From Paenibacillus lacisoli (GTDB taxonomy: Bacteria; Bacillota; Bacilli; Paenibacillales; Paenibacillaceae): a stretch of 64,000 bases of DNA. Position 1 is the first letter of the stretch, and each line of letters opens with the position of its first letter. The stretch is from positions 1-64,000 of the forward strand of contig NZ_JAUQTB010000009.1 of assembly GCF_030580655.1 (NCBI RefSeq), in the 5' to 3' direction. The notes under the pieces were generated by a model that saw nothing but the letters and a program-made list of their open reading frames with translations, was not told where the DNA came from and made no database searches. Position numbers and translations under genes: made by a program. This document shows, one piece after another, positions 43,000 to 52,066 of this stretch.

Positions 43000-44238
43000 T
43001 TATCTGGAAACGGACTTAATAGAAAGAATCAAGATCCCTCCGATGATCGAAAAAGCAAATGACATCATAAAAATAGAAGAAAAACCTATCGTTGAAATCA
43101 TAAATGCAGCTATAACCGGAGCGATGGCTTGGGTCACGGTGTTCCCTAAGTTATAGAATCCCAAGAAAAATCCAACACGGTTTTTGTCCGGAATCACCTT
43201 CAGGTTCAAGAGGTTATCCAGTGAGTTCCATATGCCCATTCCCAATCCTGCCATAAAGGCATAGATCATGAGGCCAATATCATTTTGCAGGAAGAAAATG
43301 CTTAGTACACCGATTCCTAACAAAATGGTCGACAGGCCGACGGGCAGCTTCAATAATTTTAGGCGATCTGAAATTGGACCTGCAATAAAGCCCATCGCGA
43401 TACCAAATACCAGCATGATCGTGTTAATTAACTGTATCGTCTGCTGTGTAGAGGAAGTGTCTTTGTGCAAAAAATCAGTCATGATATACAAGAGATAACC
43501 TGTAATCGCAAAGTTACCGACACCTTGAAAAAGTTTCCCTATTAAAGCCAAATAGTAATCACGGCCTTCTACCCATTTGGGAAAAATGGTAGATAGATCT
43601 TTAATGGAGAACTTTGCTTTCGTGGTTGAAGATGGTTTATCTAATGGCTCATCCAGATTCGATGGTTCACGGACAATAACAGCTGCGATTAATGCGCCGA
43701 GGAAGGTTACGATACCAAAAAGGATAAAGCCTAAACGGAACTGCGATAAAAAAATAGCTCCTACAATAGTAAAACCGTTGTTCCCCAGCGCCATACCCAA
43801 ACCGCCATATGCGGAGGAGGCTGTTCCTTTCCCATTCTCAGGAGCCAGATCCAACCAGGCTATCATAGGTGCTACAATGAAGTTCAAAGCAATCTGACCC
43901 AGCATCCAGCTTGCCATCAATAGAGGAATAGTTGTACTCATACTAGCAAATATCATGGCCAGCATAAAAACAAATGCACCCGACACTAGCCAGGGCGTTC
44001 GTTTACCAAAACGAGATCTGGTACGGTCAGACAGGAACCCTGCGACCATATTTGAAATAGCAGCTGCGATCATTCCGACCGATGAAAACAAGGCTAAAAG
44101 CGTAATTTTATTTTCGGCATCCAAATGTTGAATCAAAGCCGGCAGGAACAGACTTGAAGTTACAATATAGGGTCCAAGCCAGGAAGCGGGTCCGATAATT
44201 AGTCCCGGTACTAAACGTTTAAGTGGTATGGTCTTCAT
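43000..44238 (-). CDS. MFS sugar transporter beside beta-xylosidase
   Basis: A 412-residue carrier with twelve helices, starting at ATG 44238 after GAGGAAGC. The cytosolic loop SDRTRSRFGKRTPWLVSGA is typical of GPH-like and related sugar symporters. The later half has FIAGPISDRLKLLKLPVG as the matching second loop. It lies 59 bp after the GH43 beta-xylosidase gene on the same strand, an order like xynB with xynP in Bacillus, though swapped. The likely job is import of xylo-oligosaccharides or arabinosides for the intracellular enzyme. Substrate is inferred from the neighbour. Confidence 0.85.
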   Translation of the reverse strand: MKTIPLKRLVPGLIIGPASWLGPYIVTSSLFLPALIQHLDAENKITLLALFSSVGMIAAAISNMVAGFLSDRTRSRFGKRTPWLVSGAFVFMLAMIFASMSTTIPLLMASWMLGQIALNFIVAPMIAWLDLAPENGKGTASSAYGGLGMALGNNGFTIVGAIFLSQFRLGFILFGIVTFLGALIAAVIVREPSNLDEPLDKPSSTTKAKFSIKDLSTIFPKWVEGRDYYLALIGKLFQGVGNFAITGYLLYIMTDFLHKDTSSTQQTIQLINTIMLVFGIAMGFIAGPISDRLKLLKLPVGLSTILLGIGVLSIFFLQNDIGLMIYAFMAGLGMGIWNSLDNLLNLKVIPDKNRVGFFLGFYNLGNTVTQAIAPVIAAFMISTIGFSSIFMMSFAFSIIGGILILSIKSVSR

Positions 44239-44297
44239 TCTGAGCTTCCTCTCTACACACAGGTAATATGCACGCCCCCGTCTTTTCAACGGATGAA

Positions 44298-45956
44298 CTA
44301 GTAGTTTTCAACAGAGTAGTAATCAAAATCTGCAAAAGAGTCATGCTGATGCGAATCCACAGAGCCTATGAAATTAAATAATCCTGTAAATCCGCCAATT
44401 TCACCAGGTTCTCCATTAACACCTTCATCAGACAAGTAGATGACATCCATATGCTCCGCCAGCAGCTGCCAATCCGCCGTGTCGGTCAAACGGTAAGACA
44501 AATCAGCTAAACCTGAGCGATAGATGAGCTGCAGCTCTGCGACCCCTTCGGGAACCGGAACAGGGTTGTGAAGAACCTCCATTCGTTCTCCTAATTTCGC
44601 CTGCAGTATGTTCATAACGGTACCGCCGGTTGATTCCGAATGAGTTAAGTGGACATAAATCCAGTTGTTGGAATCATAATACAGCCCCATACCCGCAGTT
44701 TCTGAGTAGTGGTCCGGATGAAATTCAACCTTTGTTTGAAACTGATAATGAAATGAAGTAGCACGGGTTGCCATAAGAGCCGGATTAACTTGCGAGAAGA
44801 AAGAGTTCTCGCCGTGAATACGCAAAAAACCTGGACGCTCCGTCGTGTTGACCCAGCCTGTATGCTGATTTCGATAAGGCGTCATAAAGCGGATATGGTA
44901 TTGATCACTGTTAAAATCATCTCTTACATCATGCGATAGTCGGGTAGATTCTTTAACGCCTTTCATTCCCTCGACTTCCATTTTTGCCAGATTTGAACCA
45001 TCCTCCATTTCCAGCCAGCCGTCCTTTGTCCATTTCATTTTCTGAATAGACGTTTCGCGGCCCAAAGGATTATAGAGCGTTCCTTCAATCGGGCGGGACA
45101 TGAGATGAGCTATATACCATTCCCCCGTCTGAGTCTGAATTAATGATCCATGACCTGCCTTCTGCATGAATGAATGGGGATTGTACATTTCGAAATGTCC
45201 TGCATCGGGATCACCCAGTGAAAATAGATGCCGCGGAGAAGACGTGATAATCGGTTCTCCTGAAGGATGCGGCTCATACGGACCAAATATAGATGTCGCA
45301 CGTCCAATCTCTACACCATGGGCATAACCTGTACCACCCGCAGCCAAGATAAGATAATAATAACCGTTATGCTTATAGATCTGCGGCGCTTCAGCACATC
45401 CACGGCTGGTGAACCCTTGGGTTACCCGATGCCAACTACCCATGATTCCTCGATTTTGCAAATCCACCTCGGCAATCACGATATGTCCGGGTGCTTGATA
45501 TCCTTGACGCGTCTCCCATTCAAGGATGGAGACATAATGCTTACCATCTTCGTCATGAAAAATGGCGGGATCGAAGCCTATCGATGTGATATAAATAGGC
45601 TCTGACCATGGGCCGTTAATATTCTCGGTCCACATCGCATAGGAGTCTGAATTGAATTCCCGGCCTGCCATGTTCACCATGTGTGAGAACGCTAACCAAA
45701 ACTTGTTCGAACGGGCATCGTACGATAAGTGCGGTGCCCATACTCCAGCCGGCGTGTTCGTCCCGCGTAAGTTAACCTCATCCTTATGCAGCACACTGCT
45801 GATCAGCTCCCAATTAGCCAAATCCGTCGATTTATAGATTTGTATACCGGGATTCCAATGAAAAGTGGAAGTTGCGATATAATAGGCATCCTCGACCCTT
45901 ATAATAGACGGATCAGGTGCCATCCCGGGAATTACCGGATTTGTAATCGTTATCAT
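44298..45956 (-). CDS. xynB: GH43 beta-xylosidase
   Basis: A 552-residue intracellular enzyme. Residues 1-310 are the GH43 propeller with catalytic base Asp15 in MAPDPSIIRVED, the pKa Asp in SIGFDPAIFHDEDG and the acid Glu in SRGCAEAPQIYKH. Residues 335-550 are the C-terminal beta-sandwich (GH43_C2) that closes the pocket of XynB-type xylosidases. Length (about 535-555) and layout match that branch. It would free xylose from short xylo-oligosaccharides, and many also act on arabinofuranosides. AAGGAAGGGG precedes ATG 45956. A cre site covers the start codon and a second, weaker one lies in the leader. It leads a two-gene operon with the MFS transporter. Confidence 0.9.
   Translation of the reverse strand: MITITNPVIPGMAPDPSIIRVEDAYYIATSTFHWNPGIQIYKSTDLANWELISSVLHKDEVNLRGTNTPAGVWAPHLSYDARSNKFWLAFSHMVNMAGREFNSDSYAMWTENINGPWSEPIYITSIGFDPAIFHDEDGKHYVSILEWETRQGYQAPGHIVIAEVDLQNRGIMGSWHRVTQGFTSRGCAEAPQIYKHNGYYYLILAAGGTGYAHGVEIGRATSIFGPYEPHPSGEPIITSSPRHLFSLGDPDAGHFEMYNPHSFMQKAGHGSLIQTQTGEWYIAHLMSRPIEGTLYNPLGRETSIQKMKWTKDGWLEMEDGSNLAKMEVEGMKGVKESTRLSHDVRDDFNSDQYHIRFMTPYRNQHTGWVNTTERPGFLRIHGENSFFSQVNPALMATRATSFHYQFQTKVEFHPDHYSETAGMGLYYDSNNWIYVHLTHSESTGGTVMNILQAKLGERMEVLHNPVPVPEGVAELQLIYRSGLADLSYRLTDTADWQLLAEHMDVIYLSDEGVNGEPGEIGGFTGLFNFIGSVDSHQHDSFADFDYYSVENY
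45942..45955 (+). promoter_or_regulatory. CcpA cre site across xynB start codon
   Basis: TGTAATCGTTATCA fits the cre consensus at all fixed positions. It overlaps the first codons of xynB. It differs from the arabinanase cre at one base only. Confidence 0.7.
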
Positions 45957-46011
45957 TTTAAACCCCTTCCTTTCGCCGTCTGAAGGGTGAAGGTAGCTTC
46001 AGGCTTTTTCT

Positions 46012-46025
46012 TATAAGCGCTTACT
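46012..46025 (+). promoter_or_regulatory. Second, weaker cre-like site of xynB
   Basis: TATAAGCGCTTACT is built on the palindrome TAAGCGCTTA and fits the cre consensus with two mismatches (second and last base). It lies in the leader, 70 bp upstream of the first cre. Confidence 0.4.
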
Positions 46026-46111
46026 TTTTTGTGATTAGCTATTTACCCTTTTTTCACCGTTCAGACATGATTCTCCAGACTGCAGTTTGATACCGTTTTC
46101 TTTTTTTGGCT

Positions 46112-46140
46112 ATAATAAGCACAAGCTTCAGAATTGTCCG
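46112..46140 (-). promoter_or_regulatory. Probable xynB promoter
   Basis: Minus strand CGGACA (46140-46135), 17-bp spacer, TATTAT (46117-46112). The -35 is weak, in keeping with an activated or tightly controlled gene. The 445-bp gap from 45957 to 46402 holds this promoter, two cre-type sites, a small hairpin (46139-46158) and the fru terminator. I see no gene in it. Confidence 0.4.
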
Positions 46141-46360
46141 ATCCCTAGTAAAGCAGGGATGACCATGCCCATGTAAGAAAGCGTTTCCCCCCCGCTATGG
46201 ATTATTATAAATTCTCTCTAACTGCAAATGCGATTGTACAATGAAGGCTAAATTTACCCAAATCAAAGGTGTGTCTCCAAAATGGAAAATAAAAACAATC
46301 ATCCCTATAATAATATTTCCTCGTTGTCTGTAAGGTCTGGTTTAATTTTCTATTCAATTA

Positions 46361-46392
46361 AAAGAACCTAAATCAAAAGATTTAGGTTCTTT
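46361..46392 (-). terminator. Terminator of the fructose operon
   Basis: Arms AAAGAACCTAAATC and GATTTAGGTTCTTT around a four-base loop, 11 bp after the fruA stop. Confidence 0.85.
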
Positions 46393-46402
46393 ACATTGTC
46401 TC

Positions 46403-48349
46403 TTACAGAGACGGATTCTTTTTAGGTTCAAGAGCTTTCTTCCACACTCCCAGAATGAGACCGGACAACACCGCTCCGATGAGCACTGCCAAGATGAACA
46501 GCATAGCATGATTCGCCAATGCCGCTACAAAAATGCCGCCGTGCGGAGCCGGGATGTTGATATGCCATAGCTGGGTCAAACCGCCGGCCACTGCTGAGCC
46601 TACGATACAGGATGTGAGGACACGAAGCGGATCTGCTGCCGCAAATGGAATCGCGCCTTCAGTAATAAAGGACAAGCCAAGCACATAGTTCGTAATACCG
46701 GATTTCCGTTCTTCTTCGGTAAATTTACGTTTGAACAGCGTTGTCGCCATGGCGATCGCTAGAGGCGGAACCATACCGCCAGCCATAACAGCTGCCATCA
46801 TCATACCGTTGGTATTGCCACTTGATGTAAATACCCCGATAGCAAACGCATAAGCCGCTTTATTAAAGGGACCGCCCATATCGATGGACATCATACCGCC
46901 AAGCACCACTCCAAGCAGAACGGCATTACCTGTTCCCAGGTTGTTCAGGCCTGTAACGACCCAATCGTTGATCGTACCGAACACAGGATCAAAGATATAA
47001 TACATAATGACGCCGGTAACCAGGAGACCTGCGACCGGATACAGCAGGATCGGCTTTAAGCCTTCCAGCGTTTTGGGCAGACCGGCAAACACCTTACGCA
47101 GACCGACAACGATGTAACCCGCCAGGAAACCTGCAGCCAAACCGCCGAGGAAACCGGAATTAGAGTTGACCGCCATCAAGCCGCCGACCATACCGGGCAT
47201 TAATGCAGGACGGTCGCCGATACTCATCGCGATAAAGCCGGCCAGAATCGGAATCAGGAAATGAAACGCCCCGTCTCCGCCAATCGTCATCAACAGCTTG
47301 TAGATCGGATTATCCGCTCCGCCCATCTGTTCAAACAGGAAGGAAATCGCAATCAGAATCCCCCCGCCGACGACAAATGGAAGCATATGGGAAATACCGT
47401 TCATCAGATCCTTGTAGATTTTGCTGCCGACCTTTGTCTTTCCCTCACCCGCAGCGTTTGGTTCAGCTTTGGCCCCCGTACTGTGGTACACTGGTGCATC
47501 TCCGCGTGCAGCCTTCTCAATGAGTTCCTGGGTTTTTCGGATGCCGTCACTGACTGGTCTTTGCAGCAGAGGCTTACCGTCGAAGCGGCTCATCTCAACC
47601 TGCTTGTCAGCGGCGATAATAACCCCTTTAGCCCGGCGGATTTCATCTGCTGTCAGGACATTTTTCGCCCCATCCGAGCCGTTCGTTTCCACGCGGATCT
47701 GAACGCCAAGCTCAGCCGCTTTTTTCTTCAGAGCATCCTCTGCCATATACGTATGGGCAATCCCTGTCGGACATGCCGTAACAGCTACTACAAAATCTTC
47801 GGATGGTGCAGCGGCAGGTGTACGATTCCCGCTGGAAGGCTTGCTTCCTGCTTCTCTTCCCGTATCCTGAGCATTGCGGGATTGTTCGTCCTTCTCCTGC
47901 TGTCTGTCGTCAAACAAGGCAACCACTTCCTCAGGCGTCTTTGCAGCCTGCAGCTGTGTCATGAAATCGCTGTCAATTAAAAGCTTGGAAAGCGAGGCCA
48001 AAGTCTTCAAGTGTACATTTCCAGCCCCTTCGGGAACTGCGATCATAAAAAAGAGGGTGGCCGGTTCTCCGTCAAGCGTATCGTAATCAACCCCTGCTGC
48101 ACTTTTCGCGAATACAACGGTTGCCTGGTTTACTGCGTTTGTTTTGGCATGCGGCATGGCAATGCCCCCGCCGATCCCTGTGCTGGCTTCCGCCTCCCGC
48201 TTCAGGATCATCTCCTTGAATAAAATGGGATCATTAATCCGGCCGTGAGCGGACAAGCTGGCGATCAGCTCATCGATCGCTGCTTCTTTGGTAGCCGCCT
48301 TCAAATCCATAATCATCGTTTCTTTAATTAAAAGGTCCGTGATTCTCAT
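46403..48349 (-). CDS. fruA: Fructose PTS transporter, EIIABC
   Basis: A 648-residue phosphotransferase permease with all three units in one chain. Residues 1-150 are EIIA with the phospho-His in GGGIAMPHAKTNAV. Residues 171-275 are EIIB with the phospho-Cys in VVAVTACPTGIAHTYMAEDA. Residues 310-640 are the membrane EIIC (about nine helices; SKIYKDLMNGISHMLPFVVG). It brings fructose in as fructose-1-phosphate. The A-B-C order is the one usual in Bacillales. It is third in the fruR-fruK-fruA operon, 40 bp after fruK. GGGGGAAG precedes the ATG. Confidence 0.95.
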   Translation of the reverse strand: MRITDLLIKETMIMDLKAATKEAAIDELIASLSAHGRINDPILFKEMILKREAEASTGIGGGIAMPHAKTNAVNQATVVFAKSAAGVDYDTLDGEPATLFFMIAVPEGAGNVHLKTLASLSKLLIDSDFMTQLQAAKTPEEVVALFDDRQQEKDEQSRNAQDTGREAGSKPSSGNRTPAAAPSEDFVVAVTACPTGIAHTYMAEDALKKKAAELGVQIRVETNGSDGAKNVLTADEIRRAKGVIIAADKQVEMSRFDGKPLLQRPVSDGIRKTQELIEKAARGDAPVYHSTGAKAEPNAAGEGKTKVGSKIYKDLMNGISHMLPFVVGGGILIAISFLFEQMGGADNPIYKLLMTIGGDGAFHFLIPILAGFIAMSIGDRPALMPGMVGGLMAVNSNSGFLGGLAAGFLAGYIVVGLRKVFAGLPKTLEGLKPILLYPVAGLLVTGVIMYYIFDPVFGTINDWVVTGLNNLGTGNAVLLGVVLGGMMSIDMGGPFNKAAYAFAIGVFTSSGNTNGMMMAAVMAGGMVPPLAIAMATTLFKRKFTEEERKSGITNYVLGLSFITEGAIPFAAADPLRVLTSCIVGSAVAGGLTQLWHINIPAPHGGIFVAALANHAMLFILAVLIGAVLSGLILGVWKKALEPKKNPSL

Positions 48350-48388
48350 GACTCTTCCCCCTAGCTGATATCGGTTTCCCTAAACCTG

Positions 48389-49303
48389 TCAGTTCCATTG
48401 TGTGATCTGTACTTGTGAACGCAGTTCCATGATATATTCTCCTGCTGCCAAATCGTCTGAAAAAGCGGTCGCACTCCCCGAAGCTACTCCTGTACGGAAA
48501 GCCTCCAGAAGGCCTTGGCCCGCAGACCATGAGCTGATAAATCCGGCAATCATGGAATCGCCCGCACCTACTGAATTTTTGACCTTGCCGGCCGGCACGT
48601 TGGCTTCATAGGTATCTGTACCGGTTAGAAGCAAAGCCCCGTCTCCTGCCATGGAGACCAGCACATGCTGCGCACCAAGCTCAAGCAGCTTGCGGCCATA
48701 TACGGCAATTTCCTTTTTGTCTTTGAGCGAAACGTCAAACAGTTCTTCTAATTCATGATGATTCGGCTTAACCAAAAGCGGCTTGTGCGGAAGCGCCTTC
48801 ATAAGCGCTGTCCCCGTCGTATCGATAACGAATTCAGCCCCATGCTTCAGGCATCCCTCAATCAGCCGGCCGTAAAAATGTTCACCAAGTGATGGAGGAA
48901 CACTTCCCGACAGCACCAATACATCACCCTGCTTCAGATCATCCAGAAGATGCAGCAGCTCTTCGGCTTCTTCCTCACGGATCACAGGTCCCAATCCGTT
49001 AATCTCCGTTTCTTCCCCATGCTTCAGCTTGATGTTAATACGGGTGTCCTGCTGGACCTTCACGAATCCGGTCTGAATCGCCTCGGCCTGCAGGCATTCT
49101 TCCACGTAGCGCCCCGTAAATCCGCCAAGGAAGCCGACGGCCGTATTTTTCGTGCCCAGCCGGTTTAGGATGCGGGACACGTTGATGCCCTTTCCTCCAG
49201 GCAGCTTCAAATCCCTTGTCATGCGGTTCAAGCCATCCAATTTAAAATCCTGTACTTCCACGATGTAATCAATGGAAGGATTCAGCGTTACCGTATATAT
49301 CAT
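48389..49303 (-). CDS. fruK: 1-phosphofructokinase
   Basis: A 304-residue kinase of the PfkB/ribokinase family. It turns fructose-1-phosphate into fructose-1,6-bisphosphate with ATP. Motif 1 is KLPGGKGINVSRILNRLG and motif 2, with the catalytic Asp, is KNSVGAGDSMIAGFISSW. The opening MIYTVTLNPSIDYIVEV is typical of FruK and tagatose-6-phosphate kinases; its place between fruR and fruA settles the role. The ATG lies 2 bp after the fruR stop, with GAGGG inside the end of fruR, so translation is coupled. Confidence 0.94.
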   Translation of the reverse strand: MIYTVTLNPSIDYIVEVQDFKLDGLNRMTRDLKLPGGKGINVSRILNRLGTKNTAVGFLGGFTGRYVEECLQAEAIQTGFVKVQQDTRINIKLKHGEETEINGLGPVIREEEAEELLHLLDDLKQGDVLVLSGSVPPSLGEHFYGRLIEGCLKHGAEFVIDTTGTALMKALPHKPLLVKPNHHELEELFDVSLKDKKEIAVYGRKLLELGAQHVLVSMAGDGALLLTGTDTYEANVPAGKVKNSVGAGDSMIAGFISSWSAGQGLLEAFRTGVASGSATAFSDDLAAGEYIMELRSQVQITQWN

Positions 49304-49305
49304 GG

Positions 49306-50052
49306 TTATCCCTCAATTATGTTCGTTTTCTGTGTAACGGGCTGCCGCCATTGTTCCGGCATTCTATCGGTGATCAGCACAGCTTCTTCCAGCTCGAACA
49401 GCTTGGCAAAAGTAACTTCGCCGAACTTGCTGGCGTCGGCCAGCACAAAGGTTTGGCCGGATAATTCATGTGCCCTTCGTTTGATGATAGCTTCCTCAGG
49501 GTCTGGCGTGGTGTAGCCCATCGAAGGATCAACCCCGTTCGTACCGAGAAAACATTTATCAAACCGGAAGTTCTCAATATTCTGAAGCGCTATGCTGCCG
49601 ATAACCGCCTTCGTATGCGTTTTCATCATTCCGCCTAATAAATAGCTGCGAATCTGTTTGCTGACCAGCGCTTCGACATGGGATAAGCCGTTGGTGACTA
49701 CAGTGATGTCTTTAGCCTCTATAAAAGAAATCATAGCAAGCGTCGTTGTTCCCGCATCCAGATAAATGCATTCACCGTCCTTCAGCTGTCCTGCAGCCAG
49801 GCGGGCAATCAAAGCCTTTTCCTGAACGTTCTTGAACGTTTTCTCCTCCATGCCCTGCTCTTTCGATTTCTCTCCGGGCAGGCTGGCTCCTCCGTGAATC
49901 CGTTTAAGCAGCCGCTTGCCCTCCAGATCGCCCAAATCGCGGCGGATCGTAGATTCTGAAACGCCGATCCAATCAACCAGCTCCTGCAGCTTTACAATAC
50001 CCTGCTCTTGTAAGCGCTCTAAAATTAGGTTATAGCGTTCTTCTGTTAGCAT
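49306..50052 (-). CDS. fruR: DeoR family repressor of the fructose operon
   Basis: A 248-residue DeoR-type repressor. The HTH is VKLQELVDWIGVSESTIRRD, then LGDLEGKRLLKRIHGGA. The C-terminal sugar-phosphate domain shows YLDAGTTTLAMI, then VVTNGLSHVEALV and CFLGTNGVDP. Fructose-1-phosphate is the expected inducer. It heads the operon with fruK and fruA, and its promoter region holds a row of phased repeats that fit it as operators. GGAGGAATTC precedes the ATG. Confidence 0.93.
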   Translation of the reverse strand: MLTEERYNLILERLQEQGIVKLQELVDWIGVSESTIRRDLGDLEGKRLLKRIHGGASLPGEKSKEQGMEEKTFKNVQEKALIARLAAGQLKDGECIYLDAGTTTLAMISFIEAKDITVVTNGLSHVEALVSKQIRSYLLGGMMKTHTKAVIGSIALQNIENFRFDKCFLGTNGVDPSMGYTTPDPEEAIIKRRAHELSGQTFVLADASKFGEVTFAKLFELEEAVLITDRMPEQWRQPVTQKTNIIEG

Positions 50053-50090
50053 ATGAATTCCTCCAACTGCTTTTATAATAACACAATTTC

Positions 50091-50180
50091 ATTCAAAATC
50101 AATCACATTCATTCAAAATCATTCAAAAACATTCAGATCAGTGAAAAGTCATTCAGAGTAGATCAAAATTGTTCAGAACA
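50091..50180. repeat. FruR operator array with 10-bp phasing
   Basis: Nine consecutive 10-bp units run from 50091 to 50180. Those at 50091, 50111, 50121, 50131 and 50151 start ATTCA, and 50101 (AATCA), 50161 (GATCA) and 50171 (GTTCA) start with one- or two-base variants; only 50141 departs further. All are in step, so every unit faces the same side of the helix. On the coding strand the core reads TGAATG or TTTGAATG. DeoR-type repressors often bind such short direct repeats. It lies 40-130 bp before fruR. Confidence 0.7.
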
Positions 50181-50204
50181 ATGATATATCATTTCTATAA
50201 TCAA

Positions 50205-50242
50205 CCTAAAAACCTCCAGCCCTAGGGGTGGAGGTTTTTAGG
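50205..50242 (-). terminator. Terminator of the alditol-oxidase-like gene
   Basis: CCTAAAAACCTCCA pairs with TGGAGGTTTTTAGG around a ten-base centre. On the minus strand it follows the gene at 50281 by about 40 bp. Confidence 0.75.
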
Positions 50243-50280
50243 TATTAAGCTAGCGCTGATACCTTTCATTTCAAACTATA

Positions 50281-51540
50281 TCAACGCATAATGTGATCAT
50301 TCAGGAACGTATTCCGAAACTTCCCAATAGGATCATATCGAAGCAGCAGCTGACGAAAATCTGTTAACCGCTCATACTGAGCCTGGATCTTTTCAGGATC
50401 CATCGTAAACAGTTTCGCCCAATGCGGACGAACTCCAAACGGCTCCAATTCCCTTTCAATACTCGGGAGCAACTGGCGCACGCGCTCCCAATCCGGCTTC
50501 CACGTGAAATGAAAACCAACACTCTCTTGTCCATAGCATGGGCTCATCCAGAGGTTATCGGAGGCAATGGTTCGTATTTCTGAGATGAAAAGCAGAGGAG
50601 CAATTTGATTCCCCAGTTTACCTAAAGCATGCAGCGCCTTGACCGCATGCTCCCGGGGCACGAAATATTCACTCTGCAGCTCGTTGCCCGCACTTGGAGT
50701 AAACTCCATGCGAAAATGAGGCAGCCGTTCGTGCCAGGGTCCAGGAACGCCTAACTGCTCGCTGCAGTTCACCACAGATTGGTCAGGCACCATATGACGT
50801 TTCTCCGGAGCTGGCACAGCTCCAAAGAAATGGGATGCTGCTTCATGCTCTCTGTCGGTTTGCACCTTCCTCTTTACCCACACTTGATTAAAAACAGGCT
50901 CTGCCCAATTCGTAAACAAGCTGACACTATAAGCGGCAGATGAAATTTCGTCCAAGCCATCATCTAATGCAAAGAAAGGGAGACGATCATATACGGTTTG
51001 ACTCACCTGAAAAGAGGGGACTACATCCAGTTGAAGCTTGGTGATAACCCCCAGTCCGCCAAGCCCGACAACCGCCCCTTCGAAACCGGGATCAACTCCG
51101 CGCGTAAGTACCGTAACCTCGCCATCCGCTTTCATCAGTTCTATAGAACGTACAGAAGACGCCAGACTTTGGTTAAGATCGCCTGAGCCGTGTGTGGCTG
51201 TTCCAATGGCACCCGCCACGCTGATGTGCGGCAGCGATGCGAGATTATGCAGCGCGAAGCCGTGATCATTTAAGTAATGACACAGATCGCCATAGCGAAT
51301 ACCGCCTTCAACGGTTACAGTTCCTTGTTCGCGGTCGAGATTGATGATTCGATTCAACTTACGAAGTGAGAGCTGGCTGCCCCCAGTGTCAGCAATCCCG
51401 TTAAAGGAATGGCGTGAGCCAAGCATGCGCAGGCTTGTGCGGCTGATAACGATGTCCTTGACCTCTTCCAGACTCTCAGGCTCAAGCAGTTCTATTGAGT
51501 TATAGCGGTAATTTCCTGCCCAATTCAGCTGATCTCCCAT
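50281..51540 (-). CDS. FAD-linked oxidase, alditol/xylitol oxidase type
   Basis: A 419-residue flavoprotein of the vanillyl-alcohol-oxidase fold. The start ATG 51540 (MGDQLNWAGNYRYNSIELLE) follows GAGGAGC; longer frames upstream do not fit. The FAD domain shows RMLGSRHSFNGIADTGG, in which the His is expected to hold FAD covalently, and HISVAGAIGTATHGSGDLN. The C-terminal half has FHFTWKPDWERV and ends DPIGKFRNTFLNDHI, as in alditol oxidases (AldO) and L-gulono-lactone oxidases. It would oxidise a polyol such as xylitol with oxygen, making hydrogen peroxide. Substrate is inferred. It is a single gene. Confidence 0.85.
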   Translation of the reverse strand: MGDQLNWAGNYRYNSIELLEPESLEEVKDIVISRTSLRMLGSRHSFNGIADTGGSQLSLRKLNRIINLDREQGTVTVEGGIRYGDLCHYLNDHGFALHNLASLPHISVAGAIGTATHGSGDLNQSLASSVRSIELMKADGEVTVLTRGVDPGFEGAVVGLGGLGVITKLQLDVVPSFQVSQTVYDRLPFFALDDGLDEISSAAYSVSLFTNWAEPVFNQVWVKRKVQTDREHEAASHFFGAVPAPEKRHMVPDQSVVNCSEQLGVPGPWHERLPHFRMEFTPSAGNELQSEYFVPREHAVKALHALGKLGNQIAPLLFISEIRTIASDNLWMSPCYGQESVGFHFTWKPDWERVRQLLPSIERELEPFGVRPHWAKLFTMDPEKIQAQYERLTDFRQLLLRYDPIGKFRNTFLNDHIMR

Positions 51541-51725
51541 ATGAACGCTCCTCTTATGCAGCATAATTCCTGCTAATTTTCTCAGCATGTGTAATGTATT
51601 TGATTCTATTAGACTGGATTTGGTAATGATCAATTCAATAAGTAAATGCTATCATTCCTAGTATTTATTTTCCACTGCTTTCTGGGTCATTCCTTTGGCT
51701 GGTATTCAGAATAACCGTATATCAC

Positions 51726-51763
51726 CAAAAAAAGAGTTCAACAGTTCTACCGGTCTGCCGAAC
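51726..51763 (-). terminator. Terminator-like hairpin
   Basis: Minus strand GTTCGGCAG pairs with CTGTTGAAC (two G-U pairs), then CT and seven T. It may be a second stop for arr transcripts. Confidence 0.55.
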
Positions 51764-51941
51764 CCTTCCCAAAATCCAATCGATACGATCGATGTATTAT
51801 AGAAAACATTGATGATTTTCAAACGATTACTCACGCTTAAGCACTAACCGGCGTAATTGCGCCACAATACGACAGCACTATATTCAAACTGTTACCATAG
51901 CCAGGAACCTACACACATATATAAACGATCTTTAGCTTAAC

Positions 51942-51971
51942 AAAAAGCAGTCAGTCTTTCTGATGACTGCT
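51942..51971 (-). terminator. Terminator of arr
   Basis: Minus strand AGCAGTCA and TGACTGCT around a ten-base loop, then TTTTTG. It lies about 95 bp after the arr stop. Confidence 0.65.
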
Positions 51972-52066
51972 GAGTTATTAAACGAACACTTCTCATTCGT
52001 TCAATGGCGGACATCAGTAACATAGATAGTGTTTGATAGGTGCCTGCTGATCCTTTTACAGTTTGT

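Larger units (their letters stand above)
51541..52066. other. Intergenic spacer without a convincing gene
   Basis: This 526-bp AT-rich gap holds two minus-strand terminators (51726-51763 and 51942-51971) and the upstream region of the oxidase gene. A short open stretch at 51945-52065 on the minus strand has no start with a ribosome site. I see no RNA gene, repeat or IS end. Confidence 0.6.

Noticed and set aside
46170..46190. AAGCGTTTCC near 46180 as a further cre site
   Set aside because: It fits only half the consensus; the other half is lost in a C run.
50091..50180. Short direct repeats as a CRISPR array
   Set aside because: Units are only 10 bp with no unique spacers and no cas gene; they fit as DeoR-type operators before fruR.
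51945..52065. Open minus-strand stretch after arr as a small gene or remnant
   Set aside because: Its internal ATG codons have no ribosome site, it overlaps a terminator hairpin and matches no family I know.
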